Assembly: GCF_009388985.1 (NCBI RefSeq)
Contig: NZ_CP036422.1
Coordinates: 3,238,501 to 3,302,500 of the forward strand
Direction: 5' to 3'
Origin: Halioglobus maricola
GTDB taxonomy: Bacteria; Pseudomonadota; Gammaproteobacteria; Pseudomonadales; Halieaceae
Length of the DNA stretch: 64,000 nucleotides
Shown: positions 1-8,601 of the stretch, piece by piece
Layout of the letters: each line of letters opens with the position of its first letter
How positions within the stretch are numbered: position 1 is the first letter of the stretch
Translations under genes and position numbers: made by a program
Notes under the pieces: generated by a model
Seen by the model: the letters and a program-made list of their open reading frames with translations, nothing else
Database searches by the model: none
Told to the model about the DNA's origin: nothing

Positions 1-188
1 GCGTCATAGGCCTGCTGGTAGGCCGGCTCGGCCATCAACCGCTTGGTGGACACCGCATTTTGCTTTTCTACCCAGGCCAGGGCTTTCTCACCCTGGACAT
101 CTTCCAGCCAGATAAAGGGATCTTCATTCGCGGTCACCACAATCGGCACCACCAGCACAGCGGCCAGCAGCAGAGGTTTGAACGTCAT
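1..188 (-). CDS. Prolyl oligopeptidase family (S9A) peptidase, N-terminal fragment
   Basis: Only the first 62 codons lie in the window; the gene continues past the left edge. The protein starts MTFKPLLLAAVLVVPIVVTA, a clear Sec signal peptide, followed by NEDPFIWLEDVQGEKALAWV, which is the typical opening of the S9A propeller domain (Peptidase_S9_N). It is therefore probably an exported serine peptidase that cuts short peptides after proline or basic residues. The catalytic domain is not visible. A second S9A-type peptidase lies 1.4 kb away on the same strand. The family call is firm, the exact specificity is not. Confidence 0.8.
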   Translation of the reverse strand, partial: MTFKPLLLAAVLVVPIVVTANEDPFIWLEDVQGEKALAWVEKQNAVSTKRLMAEPAYQQAYD

Positions 189-221
189 GGAATGCTCCCT
201 GTTATTGCACAGTGCCGGGTA

Positions 222-1607
222 TTACTCGCAACTGCGCTGATCGGCCGGGGTATTGAGCAGTTCTTCCAATAGAATCGGCCGGTCTGTCATGATGGCATCC
301 ACTCCGAATGCCATCATGCGCAGCATTTCCTCACAGGTATTAATCGTCCACACCTGTACCGCGAGATTCGCAGCGTGAGCATCTGAGACGAAGTCATCGG
401 TGACTACCTCAAGAAAGAAATCCTCAGGCAACTGGCCCGGGCCGGTGATCTGACTGGTGTCTGGTGGCACCTGGAAAGCCACATGCTCGGGCACGGGAGG
501 TATTACGCCATCGCCGAGTGCACCCAGCACCAGCGCCGAACCCTGGTTCAGGGGGATAGAGGTGTGCACGCAGGGAGCAACAGCCTTGAATGTCATCGCA
601 GCATCATCCACAAACGACGCCGCAATGACATCGGTCTGGCGACCGTAACGTTGCAGCACCTCTGCGATCTGGCTCTCGTAATCACCCTGTCCATCCACAT
701 CGGGCTTCAGCTCCACATTGAGCAGCTTGTGAGGGAAGCGCTGCAGCGCCTCCTCCAGTGTGGGTATGCGAAAGTCCTCAGCGCTATAGCCCGGGGGGGG
801 CGGAATATCGCCGGTGGCTACACCGCGATAAACATAGTCCTCGTCGGGTCGGTCGTGGGGCGTACCCTCGCCCGGCACAAACCAGTAGGCAGCATCCAAT
901 TGGCGCAGTTCGGCCAGGGTAAGGTCAACAACCATGCCCGTGCCATTGGTGGTGCGGTCCACATCGAGATCGTGCAATACCACCAGCTGATTATCGGCCG
1001 TCTGGTAGACATCCATCTCCAGAACGTCCGCTCCCGCCAGTGCCACTTCGCCGTAGGCGAACAGGGTGTTCTCAGGGAAATCAATCACACCACCCCGGTG
1101 CGCATAGTTGAGCGGATCCGCACCGTACACACGCCAGGGGTTTTCGGTATAGCTGTAAGGGGCATCGCAGGCCGTATCGTCGTTCGAGATCGTGCCCGTG
1201 GTCGTCTCGGAATAGAGCCTCGCGTTACCAGCCACCGACAGCTCCAGGGCAAAGGTTTCAGCGGGCTCTTCATCGGCGTCGCCAAATAACTCAACCGGGA
1301 TCGAGGCTGCCAGCGTACCTGCGGTAATCACCACCTCCCCCGAGGTGTGCAGGTAGTCATCCCCATCTGTGGCCGTCTGCGCTACCGTGCTGTAATTCAG
1401 GGTGACATCCCGGGGCTGGGGAACATCCAGCATGGCGCGGAATGTGAGCACCGGCATTTCCCCTGGCGCGCCCTCGGGGTAGGCCACCGGCATAACACTG
1501 AGCAGGGAAGGATCGACCGCGGGCCGCGGGTTGCTGTCGGAACAACCCACCAGCAGCGGCGCGGCGATGCAGGCGATGCCCAACCCGAGAGATTTAAAAC
1601 TAATCAA
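222..1607 (-). CDS. Calx-beta / glycerophosphodiester phosphodiesterase lipoprotein
   Basis: This 461-residue protein has a lipoprotein signal ending in LLVGC (Cys22), so it should be membrane-anchored and outside the cytoplasm. Residues about 35-145 look like a Calx-beta domain (DGDDYLHTSG ... DADEEPAETFALELS), a calcium-binding beta-sandwich. Residues about 165-455 are a GDPD domain with the family's catalytic and metal residues: His170-Arg171, Glu179-Asn180, Glu197, Asp199 and His212-Asp213. The expected reaction is hydrolysis of glycerophosphodiesters to glycerol-3-phosphate and an alcohol, a way to use phospholipid headgroups. It lies 17 bases downstream of the S9A gene on the same strand. 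The Calx-beta fusion is less usual for GDPD enzymes and may help with surface or calcium binding. Confidence 0.88.
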   Translation of the reverse strand: MISFKSLGLGIACIAAPLLVGCSDSNPRPAVDPSLLSVMPVAYPEGAPGEMPVLTFRAMLDVPQPRDVTLNYSTVAQTATDGDDYLHTSGEVVITAGTLAASIPVELFGDADEEPAETFALELSVAGNARLYSETTTGTISNDDTACDAPYSYTENPWRVYGADPLNYAHRGGVIDFPENTLFAYGEVALAGADVLEMDVYQTADNQLVVLHDLDVDRTTNGTGMVVDLTLAELRQLDAAYWFVPGEGTPHDRPDEDYVYRGVATGDIPPPPGYSAEDFRIPTLEEALQRFPHKLLNVELKPDVDGQGDYESQIAEVLQRYGRQTDVIAASFVDDAAMTFKAVAPCVHTSIPLNQGSALVLGALGDGVIPPVPEHVAFQVPPDTSQITGPGQLPEDFFLEVVTDDFVSDAHAANLAVQVWTINTCEEMLRMMAFGVDAIMTDRPILLEELLNTPADQRSCE

Positions 1608-1624
1608 CTTGGACTCCGTAAAAA

Positions 1625-3778
1625 TCAGTGCGAGGCATTGGGTGTCTCAACACCGAGTTGCGTCAATATGAACGAATATTCCTCCGCCCATTCGTACAGG
1701 GATGCATAGCGACCCGTCTTGCCCTTGTGGCCCGCGCCCATATTGATCTTCATGATCAGCTCGTTGTCATCAGTTTTCAGGGCGCGCATTTTCGCAGTCC
1801 ACTTGGCGGGTTCCCAGTAAGTGACTCGCGGGTCATTGATACCACCAGAGACCATCATCGCCGGGTAGTCGCGAGCTTCAATATTGTCGTAAGGGCTGTA
1901 AGACTGGATCAGCTCAAAGGCGTCCTTCGATTCGATCGGGTTGCCCCACTCCAGCCACTCTGGGGGCGTCAGTGGCAGGGTGTCATCCAGCATGGTGTTT
2001 AGCACGTCGACAAAGGGCACCGCCAGAATCGCCGCCTGATACAACTCGGGTGCCTGGATAATCGCTGCACCCACCAGTTCGCCACCCGCACTGCCACCCA
2101 TGATCGCCAGGCGATCGGGATTGGTATATTTGTTGTCGATCAGATAACGACTCACGTCGACAAAATCGTTGAAGGTATTGGTCCGCTTCTCCAGCTTGCC
2201 ATCCAGGTACCATTGATAGCCCATTGCGCTGCCGCCGCGGATATGGGCGATCGCCCAGATCACGCCGCGGTCAAGCAGGCTGGAGCGCAGGGTCGAAAAG
2301 GTTGGGTCAATCGTATGACTGTAAGCGCCGTAACCGTAGAGCAAGACAGGTGCATTGCCATCCATCTTCACGTCTTTGTGATGCACTATGGATACCGGCA
2401 CTTGAACCCCGTCTCGCGCGGGCACCCAGATGCGGCTGGTGACATACCGTGACTTGTCGTAGCCACTGGGGATCTTTTGCTGACGCCGCTCTGCCAGGTT
2501 TTTCTTCACCGGGTTGTAGTCGTACACCGTCTTGGGCGTAATCATCGACTGGTAGTTCACGCGCAGAAACTGGGAATTGATGTCTGAATTGGTGCCAATC
2601 GAAGCGGTGTAAACGTCCTCAGCAAAGCTCACATAGTGTTCGTCGCCGGCATTGGTGCGAACCCGCACACGGCTGAGGCCTTCAGAGGTTTCTTCCACCG
2701 CGACAAAATCGCGGAAAATGACAAAGTCGCGGTAATAGACATCGTCGGACGGGGGAAAGAGGTTTTTCCAGTTGCCCTGCTCCGGGTCAGATTCGGGCGC
2801 TGTGACGATGCGAAAATTCACATGCTGGTCGTTTGTACGGATATAGAATTGGCCATTGGCGTGGTCAGCGAAATAGCGCACACCTTCACGGATTGGGCTC
2901 ACCAGTGCAGGCTTCGCATCGCTGGCCGCCGTGGAAAATTGGTAGGTATAGGTGGTGGTGCGATTGTCCATGGTAATCAGGACATATTCACGCGACGTGC
3001 TCTCTCTGAGACTGAGAAACTGCCCACGGTCGGGATTGTAGAAGATTTCGCGGTCCGCACTGGCAGGCGTGCCTATCACATGCTGCTTAACCCTGAGTGT
3101 GTGCCAGCTCTCCTCCTCGACTTCCCCGTAATACAGCGACTCGCCGTCCGCCGCCCACGCCAGGTCACTGGCTGCAACCCGTTCGAGACCATCATCAAAA
3201 CGTTCGCCTGAGACGAGGTCATCGACAATCAGGCGCTCGCGCTCGGAGCCATTGAAATCTGCGCTCCAGGCCAGGCGCTTGCCGTCGGGGCTGATCCTGA
3301 AGTTCCCGCGGGAGAAAAATTCCCGGCCCTCAGCTTCCTTCGCCTCGTCGAGGATCGTGACATACTGATCCGAATCCAGCGCGCGGCGCTCCCACAGCTT
3401 GTACTCGGAACCCGGGATATAGCGCCAGCGGTATTCGTAGCCACCATCAACCCAAGGCACCTCGGCGAGGTCCTCTTCCATGCGCCCTTTCATTTCTTCA
3501 AAGAGGGTCTCGACCAACTCGTGACGCGGTGCCATCTGCTGCGCGTACCAGTTGTTCTCGGCCTTGAGATAGTCCAGCACATCCTCGTCGTCAGTCTCGG
3601 GATAAGACGGGTCTTTAAGCCAGAAATAATCGTCGTGCAGGGTGATACCGTGGTAGTTCCGCTCGGTAGGGCGGACATCCGCAGACGGAGGGCTGGTAAG
3701 GGCTTCGGTGTCAGACATATTTTGGCAAGCAGAGATAAGTGGCAGTGCCAGCAGCACTGCAGAAAGTGTCTTGTACAT
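1625..3778 (-). CDS. Oligopeptidase B-like S9A serine peptidase, lipoprotein
   Basis: A 717-residue prolyl-oligopeptidase family enzyme. I start it at the ATG ending at 3778 because the protein then opens MYKTLSAVLLALPLISAC, a lipoprotein signal with its Cys at residue 18. A longer reading from 3832 would overlap the upstream gene. The N-terminal propeller begins with GITLHDDYFWLKDPSYPETD, the pattern of oligopeptidase B. The catalytic Ser is in GGSAGGELVG (about residue 563), the Asp in GGINDPRV (about 649) and the His in GAGHKGKTGR (about 684). It should cleave short peptides after basic residues in the periplasm or at the outer membrane. Oligopeptidase B is often cytoplasmic, so the lipobox is a notable difference. 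Confidence 0.88.
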   Translation of the reverse strand: MYKTLSAVLLALPLISACQNMSDTEALTSPPSADVRPTERNYHGITLHDDYFWLKDPSYPETDDEDVLDYLKAENNWYAQQMAPRHELVETLFEEMKGRMEEDLAEVPWVDGGYEYRWRYIPGSEYKLWERRALDSDQYVTILDEAKEAEGREFFSRGNFRISPDGKRLAWSADFNGSERERLIVDDLVSGERFDDGLERVAASDLAWAADGESLYYGEVEEESWHTLRVKQHVIGTPASADREIFYNPDRGQFLSLRESTSREYVLITMDNRTTTYTYQFSTAASDAKPALVSPIREGVRYFADHANGQFYIRTNDQHVNFRIVTAPESDPEQGNWKNLFPPSDDVYYRDFVIFRDFVAVEETSEGLSRVRVRTNAGDEHYVSFAEDVYTASIGTNSDINSQFLRVNYQSMITPKTVYDYNPVKKNLAERRQQKIPSGYDKSRYVTSRIWVPARDGVQVPVSIVHHKDVKMDGNAPVLLYGYGAYSHTIDPTFSTLRSSLLDRGVIWAIAHIRGGSAMGYQWYLDGKLEKRTNTFNDFVDVSRYLIDNKYTNPDRLAIMGGSAGGELVGAAIIQAPELYQAAILAVPFVDVLNTMLDDTLPLTPPEWLEWGNPIESKDAFELIQSYSPYDNIEARDYPAMMVSGGINDPRVTYWEPAKWTAKMRALKTDDNELIMKINMGAGHKGKTGRYASLYEWAEEYSFILTQLGVETPNASH

Positions 3779-3812
3779 AGATGGAGTCAGGCCAGGGTTT
3801 CTTAAAGCGCCA

Positions 3813-4172
3813 TCATGCGCGAAGTTGGGCACTCAACTCAAGCAGTGAATCCCAATCACCATTGGAGGCTGCTTCAGCCTCCACTGCCTCTACCATGGCC
3901 AGGCGGGTGCGCGGCATTTCGCGGCGAGCTTGATCGAGCTCCCAGCGCAGTTGGGCCAGCAGCCAGAACTCGGCACTGTACTCACCGTCAGTGGCGCGCT
4001 CGAGTAGCAATGCCATCTTAGGCGTAATACCCCGTTTGCCTTTGACCAACTCGTTCACCGGCTGCGGCTGATTAAAACCCAACTGGCGGGCGAGCATGGA
4101 CTGGGAGATTCCCGCTGGCTCAAGAATGAGCGCGGGGATCAGGCTGCCGGGATGGACCGTGTGCTTGCTCAT
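3813..4172 (-). CDS. HigA-like XRE-family protein (orphan antitoxin type)
   Basis: This 119-residue protein begins MSKHTVHPGSLIPALILEPA and has a helix-turn-helix at about residues 20-60 (SQSMLARQLGFNQPQPVNEL). That layout is typical of HigA/VapI antitoxins. No HigB-type toxin is visible on either side. Its ATG overlaps the stop of the upstream stomatin gene (ATGA, 4169-4172), so it is translated with a membrane-protein operon. The C-terminal half (YSAEFWLLAQLRWELDQARR) matches the HigA family tail. It could be an antitoxin that lost its toxin, or a DNA-binding regulator of the operon. Confidence 0.75.
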   Translation of the reverse strand: MSKHTVHPGSLIPALILEPAGISQSMLARQLGFNQPQPVNELVKGKRGITPKMALLLERATDGEYSAEFWLLAQLRWELDQARREMPRTRLAMVEAVEAEAASNGDWDSLLELSAQLRA

Positions 4173-5167
4173 GTGGCCTCAGGTGTTTTCGGCGCATCTG
4201 GCGCCGTCCCCAGCAGGGCTTTGTAGCCGCCAATAAACGAGCCCAGGTCGGTAGCGGAGTGCGGCATCCACACTACGTTCTGGTTGCCAGCCATCTGGTC
4301 GAGGGTCTGCATATAGCGCATACCGATCAGGTAATCGCCCGTGGTATCACCCAAGGCTTCCTGCACTCGCTGTAACTTGGCTTTCTCGGCATCGGCAAGT
4401 CGTTCGATAGCCTGGGCCGCACCTTCCGCCTCGCGGATGGCCGCTTCTCTTTCACCGTCGGCCTCGGCGATACGGGCATCGCGTTCACCCTCTGCGCGCA
4501 GCACCGCAGCGCTCTTAAAGCCCTCAGCCTCGGTCACACGCGCGCGGCGCTCACGCTCGGCCTTCATCTGCTGCTCCATTGAAGCCAACACATCCTGCGG
4601 CGGTGTAATGTCCTGCACTTCCACCCGATTCACCTTTACACCCCAGGCCTGAGCCGCGCCATCGATGGTTTCCACGAGGCTGGCGTTAATGGTCTCGCGG
4701 GAAGTGAGCGTGTCATCCAAATCCATTTCGCCGATCACGTTCCGCAAAGTGGTCTGGGTCAGCGTCTCCAGCGCAATAGGCAAGTTGGAGATCTCGTAGA
4801 CAGATTTCTGCGGATGCGTGATCTGGAAATACACCACCGCATCTACCTGAATACCCACATTGTCACGGGTAATCACCGACTGGCTGGGAAAGTCATACAC
4901 TTGCTCACGCAGGTCCAGGTTAGTGATATTCGATACCACATAGAATTTCTGGCCGGCATCTTTCACCGTGGTGCGCCAGGGCACACTGCGGGGCTTGTCT
5001 ATTACTGGAATGATAATGTTAAGACCCGCATCCAGCTGGGTGCGAAACTTACCCAGACGCTCGATCATCACCGCCGACTGCTCCGGCACAATGCGAATGC
5101 CCTTGACCAAAAGGGTGACAACGAACACCCCGATCGCGGCAATTACTACCATTACTGCTTCAGTCAT
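4169..5167 (-). CDS. SPFH/band 7 stomatin-like membrane protein
   Basis: A 332-residue stomatin-family protein. An N-terminal membrane segment lies at about residues 5-22 (VMVVIAAIGVFVVTLLVKGI). The SPFH domain follows at about 25-190 (VPEQSAVMIERLGKF), then a long Ala/Glu/Arg-rich coiled coil at about 200-270 (AERERRARVTEAEGFKSAAV). Proteins of this type form ring-like assemblies in membrane microdomains and pair with NfeD-like proteins. The nfeD-like gene lies 13 bases upstream on the same strand, so this is the usual two-gene arrangement. A role in membrane quality control is inferred from the family. Confidence 0.9.
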   Translation of the reverse strand: MTEAVMVVIAAIGVFVVTLLVKGIRIVPEQSAVMIERLGKFRTQLDAGLNIIIPVIDKPRSVPWRTTVKDAGQKFYVVSNITNLDLREQVYDFPSQSVITRDNVGIQVDAVVYFQITHPQKSVYEISNLPIALETLTQTTLRNVIGEMDLDDTLTSRETINASLVETIDGAAQAWGVKVNRVEVQDITPPQDVLASMEQQMKAERERRARVTEAEGFKSAAVLRAEGERDARIAEADGEREAAIREAEGAAQAIERLADAEKAKLQRVQEALGDTTGDYLIGMRYMQTLDQMAGNQNVVWMPHSATDLGSFIGGYKALLGTAPDAPKTPEAT

Positions 5168-5180
5168 ATCTGTTACTCCG

Positions 5181-5624
5181 TTAACGGTTAATGCGCTTCA
5201 CCACCAGCACAGTGGATTTAACCTCAATAATTTCAGCCTCGTCCCCTTCCATAAGATCGTCGGCCGATTGAACATTCCAATGGGTGTCGCGAAACGTGGT
5301 TTGCAAATCGCCGCCCATGTCGGGGCTGTCGCTGATCGTGACACGCTTGCCAATCATTGCGTTGACCCCAAAGGGAGAGGGCTTGTCATCCATAAAAGTT
5401 TTCAGGGCGAGGGGGCGTATGCCGAAGAAGAACACCAACGCGCCGGCAGAGAAAGCCGCCAGCGCCCAACCGGTGCTACCGGTGATGAGCTGGGCGATAC
5501 CGGCCACCATGGCGGCAAAACCCAGCCCGGCGAGAACAAATCCAGGCACCAGAATTTCAGCAGTCAACAGTACCGCGCCGACTATCAGCCAGAGATGCCA
5601 CAGTTCAAAGCCGCTCGTTTCCAT
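5181..5624 (-). CDS. NfeD-like membrane protein (stomatin partner)
   Basis: A 147-residue protein with two or three membrane segments in the first 75 residues (WLIVGAVLLTAEILVPGFVL, then AALAAFSAGALVFFFGI-type sequence). A small OB-fold-like domain follows (residues about 85-145, ending EGDEAEIIEVKSTVLVVKRI). This is the short NfeD form that is usually encoded beside stomatin-like proteins. It is the first gene of the nfeD-stomatin-higA run on the minus strand. It probably helps assemble or anchor the SPFH protein. Confidence 0.88.
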   Translation of the reverse strand: METSGFELWHLWLIVGAVLLTAEILVPGFVLAGLGFAAMVAGIAQLITGSTGWALAAFSAGALVFFFGIRPLALKTFMDDKPSPFGVNAMIGKRVTISDSPDMGGDLQTTFRDTHWNVQSADDLMEGDEAEIIEVKSTVLVVKRINR

Positions 5625-5748
5625 ACTCGCACTACCCTTACATATTGCTCATGTAAGAGTAATCCATGAAAACACGGTTAATGTCAAATCAAAGATTGGG
5701 GGTGCAGCACGTCCGGGACAGAAAATGCCGCCCATTCAGATATGACGA

Positions 5749-6282
5749 TCAGTCCTGAACCTCAAGACTCGCCGCCAGGCTGTCGAGCTGCTCCTGCTGA
5801 ACCCCGGCAACGATGGGGGCGAGTTCTTCAAGATTCATTTGGGTAAAACCTGTGACACGGTAATCGTGCACCACCCGGGTTCGCCCATCGCCCAGGTCTG
5901 CAAAGGTGAACACCGCCGGGCCGCTGAGGCCAAGTGCCTGCAGTGGCCCGAGGCCACCCAGCATGATTATTTTCTCTCCCGGCACCACAGTGGAGACGGT
6001 CAGGTGAAGCACTGATTTGTCGCCTAGAATTTCGCAGAAGCAGCCCCCCGCCACCGGATCCAGGCTGAAGTTTTTGCGACTGCCAAACCAGGTATGTCCT
6101 TCGCTCCACCAGCGCTCCGGGTGGATGAATTGCTCCCAGGCAGCATCCTTGGAAACCGGCAGATCCACCTGCACCCGGATATGGAAACCCGAGTCCCCGA
6201 CCGCAACGACTTCAGCGAACGCTCCAGGTGAAATCAAAAAAATGAGGGCAAGCAGTGCTTGCTTGAACCAGGAAGATCTCAT
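5749..6282 (-). CDS. Exported SRPBCC-fold protein
   Basis: A 177-residue protein with a signal peptide (MRSSWFKQALLALIFLISPG, likely cut after GAFA). The rest looks like a START/Bet v1 (SRPBCC) fold: VDLPVSKDAAWEQFIHPERW near the start, a strand pattern in the middle and a long C-terminal helix (EELAPIVAGVQQEQLDSLAA). Such proteins bind small hydrophobic ligands. The export signal is uncommon for this fold. It lies 18 bases downstream of the dehydratase gene and may share its transcript. No specific ligand can be named. Confidence 0.7.
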   Translation of the reverse strand: MRSSWFKQALLALIFLISPGAFAEVVAVGDSGFHIRVQVDLPVSKDAAWEQFIHPERWWSEGHTWFGSRKNFSLDPVAGGCFCEILGDKSVLHLTVSTVVPGEKIIMLGGLGPLQALGLSGPAVFTFADLGDGRTRVVHDYRVTGFTQMNLEELAPIVAGVQQEQLDSLAASLEVQD

Positions 6283-6300
6283 ACTTCGTGTCTCGGACTG

Positions 6301-7257
6301 TCAGGGCAACACCTGTTGGTATAGCACGGAATCGACATTGCCGCCGGTGAGCACCAGGCCCAACTTGCGACCGGCGTTGTCCTCGCGCTCACTCAATGCG
6401 GCGGCCAGGGCAGCGGCTCCCGCGCCCTCGGCGATATTGTGCGTGTCCTCAAAATAGTGAGACATCGCCGCTTTAACCTCATCGTCAGTCACGGCGACAA
6501 TACGCGAGACACTGCCCTGCATCATGGCCAGTGCCTCCGGATTAGGTACGCGAACAGCCATCCCGTCGGCGAGGGTATTTGCACTGGCGGTACTGACACA
6601 CTCACCCGCTGCCAGGGACTGCTGGTAGCAGGTGGCCTCACTGGAGACCACACCGATCACCTCGGTGTTCAAACCCAGAGCGTCGCGGGCACTGATCACG
6701 CCGCAGATCCCGGAACCGAGCCCGATGGACACATACACGCGCTCAAGCGTCGGCTGAGCGCGAAACATTTCCAGTGCGTAACTGCCCACACCACACACCA
6801 GATCGGCATGGAATGACGGAATGCGATGCAGGCCCTGCTCCTGCTCCAAGTGCAGGGAATGCTCTACCGCCACATCGAAATCGCGGCCATGCACCACCAA
6901 TTCACAACCCAGCGCTTCCATCGCCCGGTTCTTCGACTCGCTGTTCCCTTCGGGCACAACTACCACTGCACGCAGGCCCACCAGGCGCGCTGCAAGCGCG
7001 ATACTCTGGCCGTGATTGCCGCGAGTGGCCGTCACCACGCCTGGGCAATCGGGCTCGCGCTCTTGCAAACGCTGCAGATAGACAAGACCACCGCGTACCT
7101 TGAAAGCACCGGTAGGATTGTGATTCTCATGTTTCACCCAGGCCTCGCAACCCAGACGGCTATCCAGCAGCGGCCAACGCAATAACGGGCTTGCCTGCAT
7201 GTGCGGATAGACAAGCGCCGCCGCTGCCTCGAGCTCCTCGAGAGAAAATTCCGCCAT
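6301..7257 (-). CDS. PLP-dependent serine/threonine dehydratase-family enzyme
   Basis: A 318-residue fold-type II PLP enzyme. The cofactor lysine is Lys53 in NHNPTGAFKVRGG. The phosphate-binding glycine loop GLGSGICG is in the second half, and LGLVLTGGNVDS is near the C-terminus. The length fits catabolic, single-domain threonine/serine dehydratases without an ACT regulatory domain. These deaminate threonine or serine to 2-oxobutyrate or pyruvate plus ammonia in the cytoplasm. A close relative such as hydroxy-aspartate dehydratase cannot be excluded. It is separated by 2 bases from the next upstream gene. Confidence 0.85.
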   Translation of the reverse strand: MAEFSLEELEAAAALVYPHMQASPLLRWPLLDSRLGCEAWVKHENHNPTGAFKVRGGLVYLQRLQEREPDCPGVVTATRGNHGQSIALAARLVGLRAVVVVPEGNSESKNRAMEALGCELVVHGRDFDVAVEHSLHLEQEQGLHRIPSFHADLVCGVGSYALEMFRAQPTLERVYVSIGLGSGICGVISARDALGLNTEVIGVVSSEATCYQQSLAAGECVSTASANTLADGMAVRVPNPEALAMMQGSVSRIVAVTDDEVKAAMSHYFEDTHNIAEGAGAAALAAALSEREDNAGRKLGLVLTGGNVDSVLYQQVLP

Positions 7258-7259
7258 GC

Positions 7260-7634
7260 TTATTCGTCAGCCATCGCCTTTTCCGCCCGCTCTGCGTAAT
7301 CCGTGCACGCAGGGGTCTGGAAGCTCTCTTCGTTCTGGTAATCCTCGCAGCTGAGTTCGGCCATGCTGCGCATGCAGGCCACGGCTGGCTGGTACAACTC
7401 GTGATTGTTGGGCACTTCCTTAACGCCTGCGCGCATGGCGTCGCACATGCCGTTAATCATGGGCTCCATCATGGCGCGTATTTCCGGTGTCATTTGCGAT
7501 TGGTCAATTTGCGACAGGGTGCACTGCTTCACTTTTTCACACACCTGATTGGCAGCGTCGGTGAGTTCATCGGCCTGGGCGAGCGTGGAGGACAGCGCGA
7601 ATACGACCGTCGCAATCATGGAGTACTTCATCAT
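7260..7634 (-). CDS. Small secreted cysteine-containing protein, function unknown
   Basis: I start this 124-residue protein at the ATG ending at 7634, which has GAGG eight bases upstream. It then reads MMKYSMIATVVFALSSTLAQ, a signal peptide. The mature part has six cysteines (VCEK, KQC, GMCD, VACM, LSCE, PACT), enough for three disulfides, and a helical, Met-rich stretch (MTPEIRAMMEPMINGMCDAM). I do not recognise the family. It is in tandem with the dehydratase gene but there is no evident functional link. Confidence 0.65.
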   Translation of the reverse strand: MMKYSMIATVVFALSSTLAQADELTDAANQVCEKVKQCTLSQIDQSQMTPEIRAMMEPMINGMCDAMRAGVKEVPNNHELYQPAVACMRSMAELSCEDYQNEESFQTPACTDYAERAEKAMADE

Positions 7635-7665
7635 ATGGGTAACCTCGATATACATTCAGGCCCGG

Positions 7666-8601
7666 CTACATCACCTGGCCATTGAGAGTGAATTCTACTT
7701 GATGGGCGATCAAGTGCTCGCCGCATTCGTTGCAACAGACGCGGGCTCGCACGCGCTTGCCACAGTTTACATGGTTGACCAACATGGGAGCGCCACCGGC
7801 TTTTGCATCACACCACTTGTCGCCCCATTGCAACAGGGCCAGGAACCACGGAAAAAGATCGCGCCCCTTGTCAGTTAACTGGTACTCCTGCCGCATGGGC
7901 CGCTGCTGATATTCCACTTGCACAAACACGCCCTGCTCCACCAACAGGCGGAGGCGGTCAGCAAGAATATTGGTCGCGACCGGCAGCTCCCGGTGAAATT
8001 CCTCGAAGCGCGTGATGCCGTGATAGGCCAGCGCGATGACATTCGCCGTCCAGCGATCACCCACCAGATTGATCAGGTTTCGATAGAGCGCGCGCTTACT
8101 GGGAATCTCCGAACTGTCAATGGAAGACCGCCGTCGCACTTTCTTTTCGCGCACATCACGTGTTGCGCCGGGGCCTGGCTTATAAGTGACCTCGCCAAAC
8201 ACAACCTGCTCTCGGCAGCTGCCGCACTGCATCTCCGGCTGAAAGACTTTGCCGCATTTCAGGTGCACAAGCTCGACGGTGTCCAGCTGCGGGTTATCGA
8301 ACCAATTCCGCTCCCAGCGATTAGCCATCAAGGCGCAATCGTAGAGGTCGATGGATTTGCTGGTGAGGTGGTAAGTCGGTTTACGGCCAGCGTCGTCAGT
8401 CTCACGGCGCAGGCAATCGATCTCCTGCATCCATTTCAGGCGATTGGACAACACGCCGCGAGAGACACCCATAGCCTCCATCATTTCGTTGAAAGTATTA
8501 ATGCCCCACAAGACTTCCTGGATAATCAGCAGGCACCACTTGTCACCGATCTGGTCCAGGGCGCGGTTAATGGAACTGGCCCGCGTAATAAGTTCAGCCA
8601 T
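7666..8601 (-). CDS. Tandem HxlR-type transcriptional regulator with Cys motifs
   Basis: This 311-residue protein contains two HxlR winged-helix domains. The first is at about residues 8-95 (ALDQIGDKWCLLIIQEVLWG), the second at about 165-255 (LVGDRWTANVIALAYHGITR). Each is followed by a similar cysteine-bearing stretch: HLKCGKVFQPEMQCGSC and HVNCGKRVRARVCCNEC. These look like small zinc-ribbon-like modules. Ordinary HxlR proteins have a single domain of about 110 residues and work as dimers, so this is a fused pseudo-dimer. Its ATG abuts the stop codon of fhs (8601/8602), which implies co-transcription with the folate gene. The signal it senses is unknown. Confidence 0.8.
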   Translation of the reverse strand: MAELITRASSINRALDQIGDKWCLLIIQEVLWGINTFNEMMEAMGVSRGVLSNRLKWMQEIDCLRRETDDAGRKPTYHLTSKSIDLYDCALMANRWERNWFDNPQLDTVELVHLKCGKVFQPEMQCGSCREQVVFGEVTYKPGPGATRDVREKKVRRRSSIDSSEIPSKRALYRNLINLVGDRWTANVIALAYHGITRFEEFHRELPVATNILADRLRLLVEQGVFVQVEYQQRPMRQEYQLTDKGRDLFPWFLALLQWGDKWCDAKAGGAPMLVNHVNCGKRVRARVCCNECGEHLIAHQVEFTLNGQVM

